Below are positions 1 through 9,659 of a stretch of 20,043 bases of DNA, in pieces. The translations under genes and the position numbers were made by a program. Under the pieces are notes generated by a model that was given only the letters and a program-made list of their open reading frames with translations, was not told where the DNA came from and did not search any database. The stretch lies in NCBI GenBank assembly GCA_949739095.1, contig CATIYX010000142.1:1-20043 (forward strand). Direction: 5' to 3'. Position 1 is the first letter of the stretch; each line of letters opens with the position of its first letter. The stretch is from an uncultured Clostridia bacterium (lineage in GTDB: Bacteria > Bacillota > Clostridia > RUG12999).

Positions 1-1145
1 ATACAGAGCTACATAAAGCAGACCCTAATATCCGTTTTGGCGTGAGCCCGGCGGGAATTTGGGCGAATCAAAGCAATATATCAGAAGGTTCGGCGACAGG
101 TGGAAACCAGTCCTATTTTGCACATTACGCGGATTCGCGTACTTGGGTCAAGGAAGGGTGGGTAGATTATATCTGTCCGCAGATTTATTGGCAAATTGGA
201 CATGCAAGCGCGGATTATGAAACGTTGGCGCGCTGGTGGGCGCAGACGGTGCAGGGAACAGCGGTAGATTTATATATTGGCATGGCGGATTATCAGGCGG
301 GTAACAACGACTCGTCCAGTCCATGGTATGGAATTGAAGCATTGCGCAGACAGCATATTTTAAATGAAACGCTGCCGGAGGTGAAAGGGGAGGTTCACTT
401 CCGTTATGGTTCACTGATGGAGACGCCAGGGCTGGCAGACTATTATACCAAGGTATACCAGTTAGAAAAAGAGGAGCCGCCCGCATTGGAGCGTGAGAAG
501 CATATGGCATATATGCAGGGAATGCAAAACGGGTTTGAACCATATGGATATTTAACACGAGCACAGGCAGCAATGATATTTGCGCGTTTGTCGGTAGGAC
601 AAGATGGAAATGCATTGTTTGACACAGAAAAAATCTATGAAACCAGTTTTTTGGATATAGAACTGGCGCAGTGGTATGCCGGTGCAGTGGGATTTATGGA
701 ACGCTATGGCATTATTAATGGGTTTCAGGATGGGTCTTTTCGTCCGGCGGAACCGGTCAGCCGTGCTCAGCTTGTCACAATGGCGACGCGGTTTGAAGGG
801 CAATTACCAGTAGGCAATAGCCTGTTTCCGGATGTGATAGAGGGATATTGGGCGAAGGATGCTATTTGTTACGCAGCACAGCAGGGATGGGTCAGTGGGT
901 ATCCGGAAGGGACGTTTTTACCGGAACACCCCATTACACGAACGGAAGCAGTAAAAGTCATCAATCGACTGCTGGGGAGGACGCCGGACATGCAGTTTAT
1001 CAGACAAGATTTATTTGGATTGCCCTTTGATGATGTGGAAACCGATTTTTGGGGCTATGCAGAGATTGTAGAAGCAGTGGTAGCGCACCGCTATGAACAG
1101 AAAGGGGAAACAGAAACGTGGACGGAGATTGTACAAGGAACATAA
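1..1145 (+). CDS. Glycosidase-like (GHL10/DUF187) protein with three C-terminal SLH repeats, 5' truncated
   Basis: The reading frame is already open at base 3, so the true start lies upstream of the window; the GTG at 42 is internal. The first ~150 visible residues match the C-terminal half of the GHL10/DUF187 glycosyl-hydrolase-like family: FGVSPAGIWAN, then a WVKEGWVDYICPQIYW strand and a LYIGMADYQ strand typical of a TIM barrel. Three S-layer homology repeats follow, at about bases 486-590, 645-795 and 825-980, each with the GY/GF..G.F.P...(I/V)(T/S)R(A/T) pattern. The protein is therefore probably exported and held on the cell wall through SLH domains, acting on polysaccharide or peptidoglycan-like substrates; no substrate can be read from the sequence. 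Its last 28 bases overlap the start of the next gene, so the two are probably co-transcribed. The family call is good; the enzymatic activity is inferred. Confidence 0.85.
   Translation, partial: TELHKADPNIRFGVSPAGIWANQSNISEGSATGGNQSYFAHYADSRTWVKEGWVDYICPQIYWQIGHASADYETLARWWAQTVQGTAVDLYIGMADYQAGNNDSSSPWYGIEALRRQHILNETLPEVKGEVHFRYGSLMETPGLADYYTKVYQLEKEEPPALEREKHMAYMQGMQNGFEPYGYLTRAQAAMIFARLSVGQDGNALFDTEKIYETSFLDIELAQWYAGAVGFMERYGIINGFQDGSFRPAEPVSRAQLVTMATRFEGQLPVGNSLFPDVIEGYWAKDAICYAAQQGWVSGYPEGTFLPEHPITRTEAVKVINRLLGRTPDMQFIRQDLFGLPFDDVETDFWGYAEIVEAVVAHRYEQKGETETWTEIVQGT
1101..1108 (+). promoter_or_regulatory. Ribosome binding site for the TetM-like GTPase
   Basis: A purine-rich AAAGGGGA lies about 9 bases before a GTG at 1118, inside the 3' end of the SLH gene. 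It supports the GTG at 1118 as the start, which gives the short N-terminus expected before the HVDAGKT motif of this GTPase family. Confidence 0.6.
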
Positions 1146-3073
1146 CAATAGGGTTGCTGGCGCATGTGGATGCGGGCAAAACAACGTTTGCGGAACAAAT
1201 TCTGTATCATACAGGCAGTATTCGACAGCGCGGACGCGTGGACCATGGCGATACCTTTCTAGATAGTCACACGATTGAGAAAGCGCGTGGTATTACAGTG
1301 TTTTCCGATCAGGCAACTTTTCCGATACAAGGCGGCTCCTATACGCTGCTCGATACACCAGGACACATAGACTTTTCCTCGGAAATGGAACGTGCGCTGC
1401 GGGTTATGGATTACGGCGTGATTATCGTCAGCGCAGCGGAGGGAATTCAGGGGCATACAGAAACCGTTTGGCGGCTACTGCGGGCACATCATATTCCTAC
1501 TTTTTTCTTTCTCAACAAAACAGATAGGGAGGGCGCGCAGCCGGAACAGGTGATTGAGGCACTCCGTCAGCGGTTCTCAACGGCTATTTGCGATATATCG
1601 CAACAAACGGGAGATACTGCGGAGACGTTGGCAGAATTGGATGAACAGCTTATGGAAGTCTATTGTGCCGGAAACCTGCAAACCTCCTTATGGCAAACGA
1701 AGGCGCAGGAACTAGTGGAAGAGGAACGGCTGTTTCCGCTGTTTCAAGGTTCTGCGCTGCGCGACGAAGGTGTTGACGCATTTTTGAAAGGCGTACATGC
1801 GTTGGTACAGCGTCAACCGATGGAAACGGATAGACCATTTTGTGCAGAAGTGTATCAGGTGCGCCATCAGCCACAGGGAGAGCGGCTGGTCTATTTGAAA
1901 GTACTGGAGGGTAGCCTGACAGCGAAAGAACAAGTTGCTTATTTGAGCGGTGGTGCGCGTGCAGAAGGAAAAGTGAATAGTATCTATCAGTGTCAGGGAA
2001 AAAAGCTGGTGCCGCTAGAGCGTGCGCTGCCCGGTATGCTTTGTGCAGTGGCGGGACTGCAGGAGGTGCGACCGGGCGATTTGATTGGCGCAAAGTTGGG
2101 GCATGCAGAATACCAATCAGTGCCGCTGCTGCAAACAAAAGTGTTGTTTCCGCCGGAAATTGCGCCGCAAACGGCATTGAAACAGTTTCGGCAGTTGGCG
2201 GAAGAGGAACCCATGCTGGATGTGGAGTGGAATGAATTGCTGCAAGAGCTGCATATTAAAGTGATGGGAACCGTGCAGCTCGAAGTTTTACAGGAGCTTA
2301 TACAGGAGCGATTTGGCTTGGCAGTGAGATTCGGTCCCTGTGAAGTGCTGTATCAGGAAACAATTGCAGCGCCGGTAGTGGGATACGGTCATTTTGAGCC
2401 GCTACGGCATTATGCTGAAGTGCATGTACGACTGGAGCCGGGGGCGCGTGGCAGTGGTATTACGTTTGCAAGCGAGTGTTCCTTGGAAGTGCTGGATAAA
2501 ACTTATCAGCATTTGGTGCAGCAGCATGTGTTTGAAAAAACACATAAAGGCGTATTGCTTGGTATGCCTTTGACAGATGTTAAAATCGTATTGGTGAACG
2601 GACGGGCGCATTTGAAGCATACGGAGGGCGGCGATTTCAGGGAAGCGACCTATCGCGCAATTCGTCAAGGACTGGAACAGGCGCAGTCTGTTGTATTAGA
2701 GCCGGTATATGCTGTCACGGCGGAGGTGGAAGCGGAGCAAATCGGGCGCATAATGAATGAATTGGAACAGCGTCACTGTAAGTTTTCTGCGCCGGAAACA
2801 GCCGGAGAGCGGATTCGTGTGCAGGGAAGCGGACCAGCGGCTTGTTTGATGGATTATCCGACAGAGTTTGCTGCTTTCACCAAAGGAAAAGGACTACTAG
2901 GGCTGCGGTTTGACGGATACCAGCCCTGTCATAATACAGCGGAAGTGATAGAAAGAACCGGCTATGACAAAACGCGGGATATGGAGAATATCTCCAGTTC
3001 TGTATTTTGTAAAAAAGGTGCCGGATTTGAAGTGAAATGGGACAAGGTGCCGCAAATGATTCATTGTAAATAA
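1118..3073 (+). CDS. TetM/EF-G-like ribosome-associated GTPase, 651 aa
   Basis: This is a translational GTPase of the ribosomal protection (TetM/TetO/TetB(P)) branch of the EF-G family, of typical length (about 640-650 aa). Visible motifs are the P-loop AHVDAGKTT (residues 15-23), switch I RGIT, DTPGH (79-83), NKTD (133-136) and a GSAL G5 motif, followed by the beta-barrel domain and EF-G-like domains III-V. It binds and hydrolyses GTP and should act on the 70S ribosome in the cytoplasm. The loop in domain IV that in TetM reads SPVSTPADF is here KHTEGGDF (500-507), so the proline that TetM stacks against the 16S rRNA at the tetracycline site is missing. The C-terminus also has an extra tail (DKTRDMENIS...) seen in chromosomal clostridial homologues. 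It is more likely a housekeeping or stress EF-G paralogue than a proven tetracycline resistance gene. The GTG start at 1118 overlaps the preceding gene by 28 bases. Confidence 0.85.
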   Translation: MDGDCTRNITIGLLAHVDAGKTTFAEQILYHTGSIRQRGRVDHGDTFLDSHTIEKARGITVFSDQATFPIQGGSYTLLDTPGHIDFSSEMERALRVMDYGVIIVSAAEGIQGHTETVWRLLRAHHIPTFFFLNKTDREGAQPEQVIEALRQRFSTAICDISQQTGDTAETLAELDEQLMEVYCAGNLQTSLWQTKAQELVEEERLFPLFQGSALRDEGVDAFLKGVHALVQRQPMETDRPFCAEVYQVRHQPQGERLVYLKVLEGSLTAKEQVAYLSGGARAEGKVNSIYQCQGKKLVPLERALPGMLCAVAGLQEVRPGDLIGAKLGHAEYQSVPLLQTKVLFPPEIAPQTALKQFRQLAEEEPMLDVEWNELLQELHIKVMGTVQLEVLQELIQERFGLAVRFGPCEVLYQETIAAPVVGYGHFEPLRHYAEVHVRLEPGARGSGITFASECSLEVLDKTYQHLVQQHVFEKTHKGVLLGMPLTDVKIVLVNGRAHLKHTEGGDFREATYRAIRQGLEQAQSVVLEPVYAVTAEVEAEQIGRIMNELEQRHCKFSAPETAGERIRVQGSGPAACLMDYPTEFAAFTKGKGLLGLRFDGYQPCHNTAEVIERTGYDKTRDMENISSSVFCKKGAGFEVKWDKVPQMIHCK

Positions 3074-3117
3074 AAAAGTCTGTTTGAAAGGTACTACCTT
3101 TCAAACAGACTTTTTTT
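3072..3117 (+). terminator. Intrinsic terminator after the TetM-like gene
   Basis: A perfect 21-bp inverted repeat (3072-3092 with 3096-3116) has a 3-base loop and ends in seven T's. The left arm begins with six A's that overlap the TAA stop codon. It is symmetrical (A-run on the left, T-run on the right) and could stop transcription from both directions. Confidence 0.95.
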
Positions 3118-3340
3118 GTTAGGGTGGCTTTGATGGGATAAGTATGAATTTTGCCTAATATATAGCACCCTTTCTTGGGAAAGGCGTGTCTTTGTTATGA
3201 GAGGGGATTTTTTGTCAATAAAATGTTCCAAAAGAAAGGTGAAATAAGTGTGACAACGGTACGCTAATAGAAAGCCGGAACGCGCTATGTGCAAATGAGA
3301 AAAATTCTTTGGGAAATCAGGAAAAATGCGTAAAAAGTTA
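3118..3340. other. Non-coding gap upstream of the beta-galactosidase promoter
   Basis: No convincing gene is seen on either strand. The only structure noted is a small hairpin at 3166-3188: cctttc/gaaagg around a TTGG loop, extended by cac/gtg with one bulged base. It has no T-run after it. No regulator gene, recognisable riboswitch or operator could be assigned. Confidence 0.5.
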
Positions 3341-3369
3341 TTGACAGCAGGCGCGGCAGCGGATATAAT
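3341..3369 (+). promoter_or_regulatory. Consensus sigma-A promoter of the beta-galactosidase gene
   Basis: A perfect -35 TTGACA (3341-3346) and a perfect -10 TATAAT (3364-3369) are separated by 17 bases. The expected start of transcription near 3376 leaves a ~50-base leader with GGAGGAG at 3417-3423, then ATG at 3429. Such a strong core promoter is often held in check by a repressor, but no clear palindromic operator overlaps it. Confidence 0.9.
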
Positions 3370-3398
3370 GAGAGCATATCGCAAAATCATATGGATAG

Positions 3399-6353
<2,955 letters not shown>

Positions 6354-6376
6354 AAACATATCGTTGCAGCATGGAT

Positions 6377-6401
6377 AAGCCTGTCTGAAGCAGATGGGCT
6401 T
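6377..6401 (+). terminator. Weak hairpin between lacZ and the hydrogenase-like cluster
   Basis: An 11-bp stem with two G-T pairs (6377-6387 with 6391-6401) closes on an AAG loop. Only TTT follows, so it is a poor terminator. It may attenuate read-through from lacZ into the downstream three-gene cluster, for which no clear separate promoter is seen. Confidence 0.35.
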
Positions 6402-6412
6402 TCTGTGAAGAA

Positions 6413-6420
6413 AGAAGGGA
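6413..6420 (+). promoter_or_regulatory. Ribosome binding site that sets the ferredoxin start at 6426
   Basis: AGAAGGGA ends 5 bases before ATG 6426. A GTG at 6405 in the same frame lies upstream of this site and has no ribosome binding site of its own, so ATG 6426 is preferred. Confidence 0.7.
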
Positions 6421-6425
6421 TTTTG

Positions 6426-6671
6426 ATGGATGTCTATGTATGTGTGGGAAGCTCTTGTCATCTGCGTGGGTCGCACGAAATTATTCAGATTTTTCAGCAA
6501 AAGGTAAAAGATGGTGGGCTGGAAGATAAGGTGAATTTGAACGCGTCTTTTTGTCTGGGACATTGTATGGGGGGCGTTGCAGTAAAAGTTGGCGACAAGT
6601 ATCTGGAAAATGTGAGTCCGGAGAATGCGGCGCAAATGTTTGATGAACATATTGCGGCGCTGGTAGAATAA
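6426..6671 (+). CDS. Thioredoxin-like [2Fe-2S] ferredoxin, 81 aa
   Basis: A small thioredoxin-fold [2Fe-2S] protein related to the NuoE (24-kDa) subunit of complex I and to clostridial-type 2Fe-2S ferredoxins. The four ligands are clear: C6 and C11 in VCVGSSC, then C43 and C47 in FCLGHCMGG, giving C-x4-C-x31-C-x3-C. It carries single electrons in the cytoplasm. It lacks the N-terminal helical part of full NuoE, so it is the stand-alone form. The next gene, encoding the hydrogenase-like protein, follows after 18 bases with a strong GGGAGG site, so the two are almost certainly one operon. I infer that it passes electrons to or from the Fe-S chain of that protein; no direct evidence for partner choice is in the sequence. 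ATG 6426 is preferred over the in-frame GTG at 6405 because of the ribosome binding site between them. Confidence 0.88.
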   Translation: MDVYVCVGSSCHLRGSHEIIQIFQQKVKDGGLEDKVNLNASFCLGHCMGGVAVKVGDKYLENVSPENAAQMFDEHIAALVE

Positions 6672-6689
6672 GAAGGGAGGAAACCGCAG

Positions 6690-8360
6690 ATGGATATTTT
6701 AAAATTTAAAGATGCAAATTGTAAAAACTGTTATAAGTGTATTCGGGAGTGTCCTGTCAAGGCAATTGAATTTAAAAAAGGACAGGCGCAAATTATTCGA
6801 AATGATTGTCTGCTCTGCGGACGATGTGTGCTGGTCTGTCCTCAGAATGCGAAAGAATCACGCAGTGATTTGGGACAGGTGAAATCGCTGCTGAAAAGCG
6901 GACGTCGCGTGATTGTTAGCATGGCGCCTTCCTTTATTGCGGAATTTCCAGCGCATTCTATAGCAGATATGCGTGCCGCACTTCAGAAGCTAGGTGTGCA
7001 TGATGTGGAGGAAACCGCCATTGGGGCGAGTATTGTCAAAAAAGAATATGAGCGGATTTTGCAGGAGGATACACCCAAAGTGCTGATTTCTTCCTGTTGC
7101 CATTCTATTGTAAAACTGATTCAGGACTACCATGCAGATGCACTGCCTTATTTGGCAAAAGTGCTCACGCCTATGCAGGCGCACGGACAGCTTATCAAGG
7201 AAAAAGAGCCAGAAGCGGCAGTCGTGTTTATTGGTCCTTGTATCTCTAAAAAACAGGAAGTAGAAGAAAGTGATTCTGTAGATGTTGCACTGACATTTGA
7301 AGAATTACATCAGTGGTTAGAGGAAGAACAGGTGGAAATTCCATCTGGGGTACAAGAGGATGAAAAATTCCGCGCTCGCTATTTTCCCATTACAGGCGGT
7401 ATCATAGATTCTATGGACCAGCAGGAAACCTATCGGTATGTAAGCGTGGACGGCATTGAGGAATGCCGCGAGGTGCTGGAACAAGTGGCGGAAGGCAACT
7501 TGGACGGCTATTTTATCGAAATGAGCGCCTGCAGTGGAAGCTGTATTCACGGACCGGCAATGCGCCGCCATGCGGGAGGAAAGCTTGCAGCACGTGCCAA
7601 AGTACAGGCATATGGTGCGGATGATAAAGATTATCCTGTGGCGCAGCCGGCGCAAATTGCGCGGGACATTAAAGCGGAAATTCAGTCTATCAGTATGCCA
7701 GGCGAAAAAGAAATCAAGCGAATTTTGGAGAAGATGGGTAAAGCGAATCCTGAAAAAGAACTCAACTGTGGCGCCTGTGGATATCCCACCTGCCGCGACA
7801 AGGCAATTGCGGTCTATTTTGGTAAAGCGGATATTGAAATGTGCCTGCCCTACATGCGTGACCGTGCGGAATCACTGTCTGACCAGATTATTAATTCTAC
7901 GCCTAATGCTATTATGGCAATGGATAGTCATTTAATTGTGCAGCAGGTAAACCAAGCGGCATGTGAGCTGTTTGAAGTGGAGGACAGCAGTGCGCTCAAA
8001 GGTCGCTATATTGGCGAAATCTTGCCAGCGGCAGATTTTGTCCGCGTGCTGGAAGAAAAACAGGATATGGTTGATGTGAAGATGTATTTTTCCAAATATG
8101 ATAAATATGTGCAGAAATCTATTATTTATGATGACGAAAACGGTATTTTAGTAGTAGTAATGCAGGATATCACTAAACAGCAAGAGGAAGCAGAACGGTT
8201 GGGCGCTATCAAATATGAAACAGTGAAGGTAGCGGATAAGGTCATTGAAAAACAAATGCGTATTGTGCAAGAAATTGCGTCCCTGCTAGGTGAAACGACA
8301 GCGGATACAAAAATTGCTTTAACGAAACTCAAAAGCGCTATTTTAGAAGAGACGAAATGA
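6690..8360 (+). CDS. Putative sensory FeFe-hydrogenase-like protein with 2[4Fe-4S], FeS and PAS domains, 556 aa
   Basis: Domains in order: a 2[4Fe-4S] ferredoxin (C11, C14, C17, C21 and C40, C43, C46, C50); an FeFe-hydrogenase H-cluster domain (~60-330); a four-cysteine FeS domain (C360-x2-C363-x4-C368-x16-C385); a PAS domain (~393-505); and a C-terminal helix. All four H-cluster ligands are present: C137 in SSCCHS, C184 in GPCISKKQE, and C281 and C285 in SACSGSC. The two methionines near the active site of catalytic enzymes (MPC and EVMAC motifs) are G and S here, as recalled for the putative sensory group C (HydS) hydrogenases. The proton-relay cysteine position is kept as C136. The PAS domain, the phosphatase gene beginning 10 bases downstream and the absence of HydB/HydC partners all favour a cytoplasmic H2 or redox sensor over a catabolic hydrogenase. 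It sits in an operon with the ferredoxin (18-base gap). ATG 6690 has GAAGGGAGG about 9 bases upstream. Sensing is inferred; the domain architecture is seen. Confidence 0.9.
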   Translation: MDILKFKDANCKNCYKCIRECPVKAIEFKKGQAQIIRNDCLLCGRCVLVCPQNAKESRSDLGQVKSLLKSGRRVIVSMAPSFIAEFPAHSIADMRAALQKLGVHDVEETAIGASIVKKEYERILQEDTPKVLISSCCHSIVKLIQDYHADALPYLAKVLTPMQAHGQLIKEKEPEAAVVFIGPCISKKQEVEESDSVDVALTFEELHQWLEEEQVEIPSGVQEDEKFRARYFPITGGIIDSMDQQETYRYVSVDGIEECREVLEQVAEGNLDGYFIEMSACSGSCIHGPAMRRHAGGKLAARAKVQAYGADDKDYPVAQPAQIARDIKAEIQSISMPGEKEIKRILEKMGKANPEKELNCGACGYPTCRDKAIAVYFGKADIEMCLPYMRDRAESLSDQIINSTPNAIMAMDSHLIVQQVNQAACELFEVEDSSALKGRYIGEILPAADFVRVLEEKQDMVDVKMYFSKYDKYVQKSIIYDDENGILVVVMQDITKQQEEAERLGAIKYETVKVADKVIEKQMRIVQEIASLLGETTADTKIALTKLKSAILEETK

Positions 8361-8366
8361 GGTGAC
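8359..8366 (+). promoter_or_regulatory. Ribosome binding site that sets the phosphatase start at 8371
   Basis: GAGGTGAC overlaps the TGA stop of the hydrogenase-like gene and lies 4 bases before GTG 8371. The in-frame GTG at 8362 falls inside this site, so 8371 is the better start. Confidence 0.65.
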
Positions 8367-8370
8367 AGGA

Positions 8371-9537
8371 GTGGAACTCTTTTTGGAGAGCGGCTACGTT
8401 AGCTTGAACAAATATGGGGAAGAATTGTGCGGTGACCGTGTGGAAGCGATTTATCATGACGATTCCATGACGTTGGTGTTGGCGGACGGGCTGGGAAGCG
8501 GTGTGAAAGCCAATATTCTGTCCACCCTGACGAGCAAAATTATTTGTACCATGATGGCGCAGGGGATGCCGATTGAGGATTGTGTGCAGACCATTGCAGG
8601 TTCGCTGCCGGTTTGTAACGTACGGAAAATCGCCTACTCTACCTTCACTATTTTGAATGTGGATAAACAGGGAAATGCCTATATGGTGCAGTTTGACAAT
8701 CCAAACATGATTGTGTTGCGGGACGGGAAAAATTTAGAATATGAAATGAACACGCGTACTATTGAAGGCAAAAAAATTCATGAAAGTTATCTGAAAGCCC
8801 AAAAAGGTGATATTTTCATCATGATGAGCGATGGTACGATTCATGCTGGTATTGGAACAATACTCAATTTTGGGTGGCAATGGGAAAATATCCGTGATTA
8901 TATTGTGGAGCACTATGAATTTTCCATGTCCGCTAAAACAGTGGCGGCAACTATTGCACAGGCGTGTCAGGATTTATATATGGATAAGCCGGGTGACGAT
9001 ACAACTGTGGCGGTAATGCGTATCCGGGAGTGGCAGCAAGTGAATATCATGGTGGGCCCGCCAGTCAATCCGGAGGATGATGAACCGATTGTGAAAGAGT
9101 TTTTGGGAAATCCGGGTAAAAAAATTGTTTGTGGCGGAACAACATCCTCCATTGTCAGTAAATATTTGGGGGTACCGATGACAACAGAGCTTAATTATGT
9201 GGATACAGGTGTGCCGCCCATTGGACATATGCAGGGCATTGATTTGGTAACGGAGGGCGTGGTGACACTGGGACGCGTGCTGGATATCTGTAAACAAGCG
9301 GTGTCTGAGTCCAATACGGATACTATGCTGTATGATAAAAGAGATGGAGCAACGTTGATTACCAAAATGTTGTTTGAAGAAGCGACCCACGTAAAATTCT
9401 ATGTAGGACGCGCAATTAACCCTGCGCATCAAAACCCCGATTTGCCCATTGATTTGAGCATTAAACTGCGTTTGGTGGAAGAGATTCAAGAGAAATTGGA
9501 GAAGATGGGGAAAATTGTAAATGTGAAATTTTATTAA
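8371..9537 (+). CDS. SpoIIE-family PP2C phosphatase with an unrecognised C-terminal domain, 388 aa
   Basis: Residues ~1-220 form a PP2C/SpoIIE serine/threonine phosphatase domain. The metal-binding aspartates are visible in LADGLGSG (D39), MMSDG (D154) and GDDTT (D209, D210). In this family the usual substrate is a phosphorylated anti-sigma-factor antagonist (STAS protein). No transmembrane segment is seen, so it is cytoplasmic. Residues ~226-388 form a second conserved-looking module (starting VGPPVNPEDDEPIV and containing KKIVCGGTTSSIVSKYLG) that I do not recognise; it could bind a ligand or a partner. The gene starts 10 bases after the hydrogenase-like gene, so the two are translationally linked, and the likely job is to turn the H-cluster/PAS signal into dephosphorylation of a regulator. 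No kinase, STAS or anti-sigma gene is in the window, so the target is unknown. GTG 8371 is chosen over GTG 8362 because of the ribosome binding site. Confidence 0.88.
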   Translation: MELFLESGYVSLNKYGEELCGDRVEAIYHDDSMTLVLADGLGSGVKANILSTLTSKIICTMMAQGMPIEDCVQTIAGSLPVCNVRKIAYSTFTILNVDKQGNAYMVQFDNPNMIVLRDGKNLEYEMNTRTIEGKKIHESYLKAQKGDIFIMMSDGTIHAGIGTILNFGWQWENIRDYIVEHYEFSMSAKTVAATIAQACQDLYMDKPGDDTTVAVMRIREWQQVNIMVGPPVNPEDDEPIVKEFLGNPGKKIVCGGTTSSIVSKYLGVPMTTELNYVDTGVPPIGHMQGIDLVTEGVVTLGRVLDICKQAVSESNTDTMLYDKRDGATLITKMLFEEATHVKFYVGRAINPAHQNPDLPIDLSIKLRLVEEIQEKLEKMGKIVNVKFY

Positions 9538-9588
9538 ATTTGTCGGGGATTGCAGAAAAATAGAACGAAAGTTCAGTGAGTCTGAATA

Positions 9589-9617
9589 TTGACAATTGCC
9601 CTAAAAGAGATTATAAT
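9589..9617 (+). promoter_or_regulatory. Consensus sigma-A promoter of the IMP dehydrogenase gene
   Basis: A perfect TTGACA (9589-9594), a 17-base spacer and a perfect TATAAT (9612-9617) lie ~40 bases before the start codon. A small inverted repeat (TTCAG/CTGAA, 9572-9586) sits just upstream of the -35 and could be an operator or chance. No terminator separates the promoter from the phosphatase gene, so read-through is also possible. Confidence 0.92.
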
Positions 9618-9643
9618 AAAAAGAATAACAACAAATGACAAAT

Positions 9644-9650
9644 GAGGAGG
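9644..9650 (+). promoter_or_regulatory. Ribosome binding site that sets the IMPDH start at 9660
   Basis: GAGGAGG lies 9 bases before ATG 9660. An in-frame ATG at 9642 overlaps this site, so it would have to be read through; ATG 9660 also gives the N-terminus expected for the family ([17 protein letters not shown]). Confidence 0.85.
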
Positions 9651-9659
9651 GCTTTAATC

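Noticed and set aside
1118..3073. Calling this gene a tetracycline resistance determinant
   Set aside because: The GTPase core matches, but the domain IV loop that confers protection differs and there is no sign of a mobile element around it.
6690..8360. Electron-bifurcating or ferredoxin-dependent catalytic hydrogenase (HydA)
   Set aside because: The active-site methionines are replaced, a PAS domain is fused and no NuoF-like HydB gene is adjacent, which fits a sensory type better.
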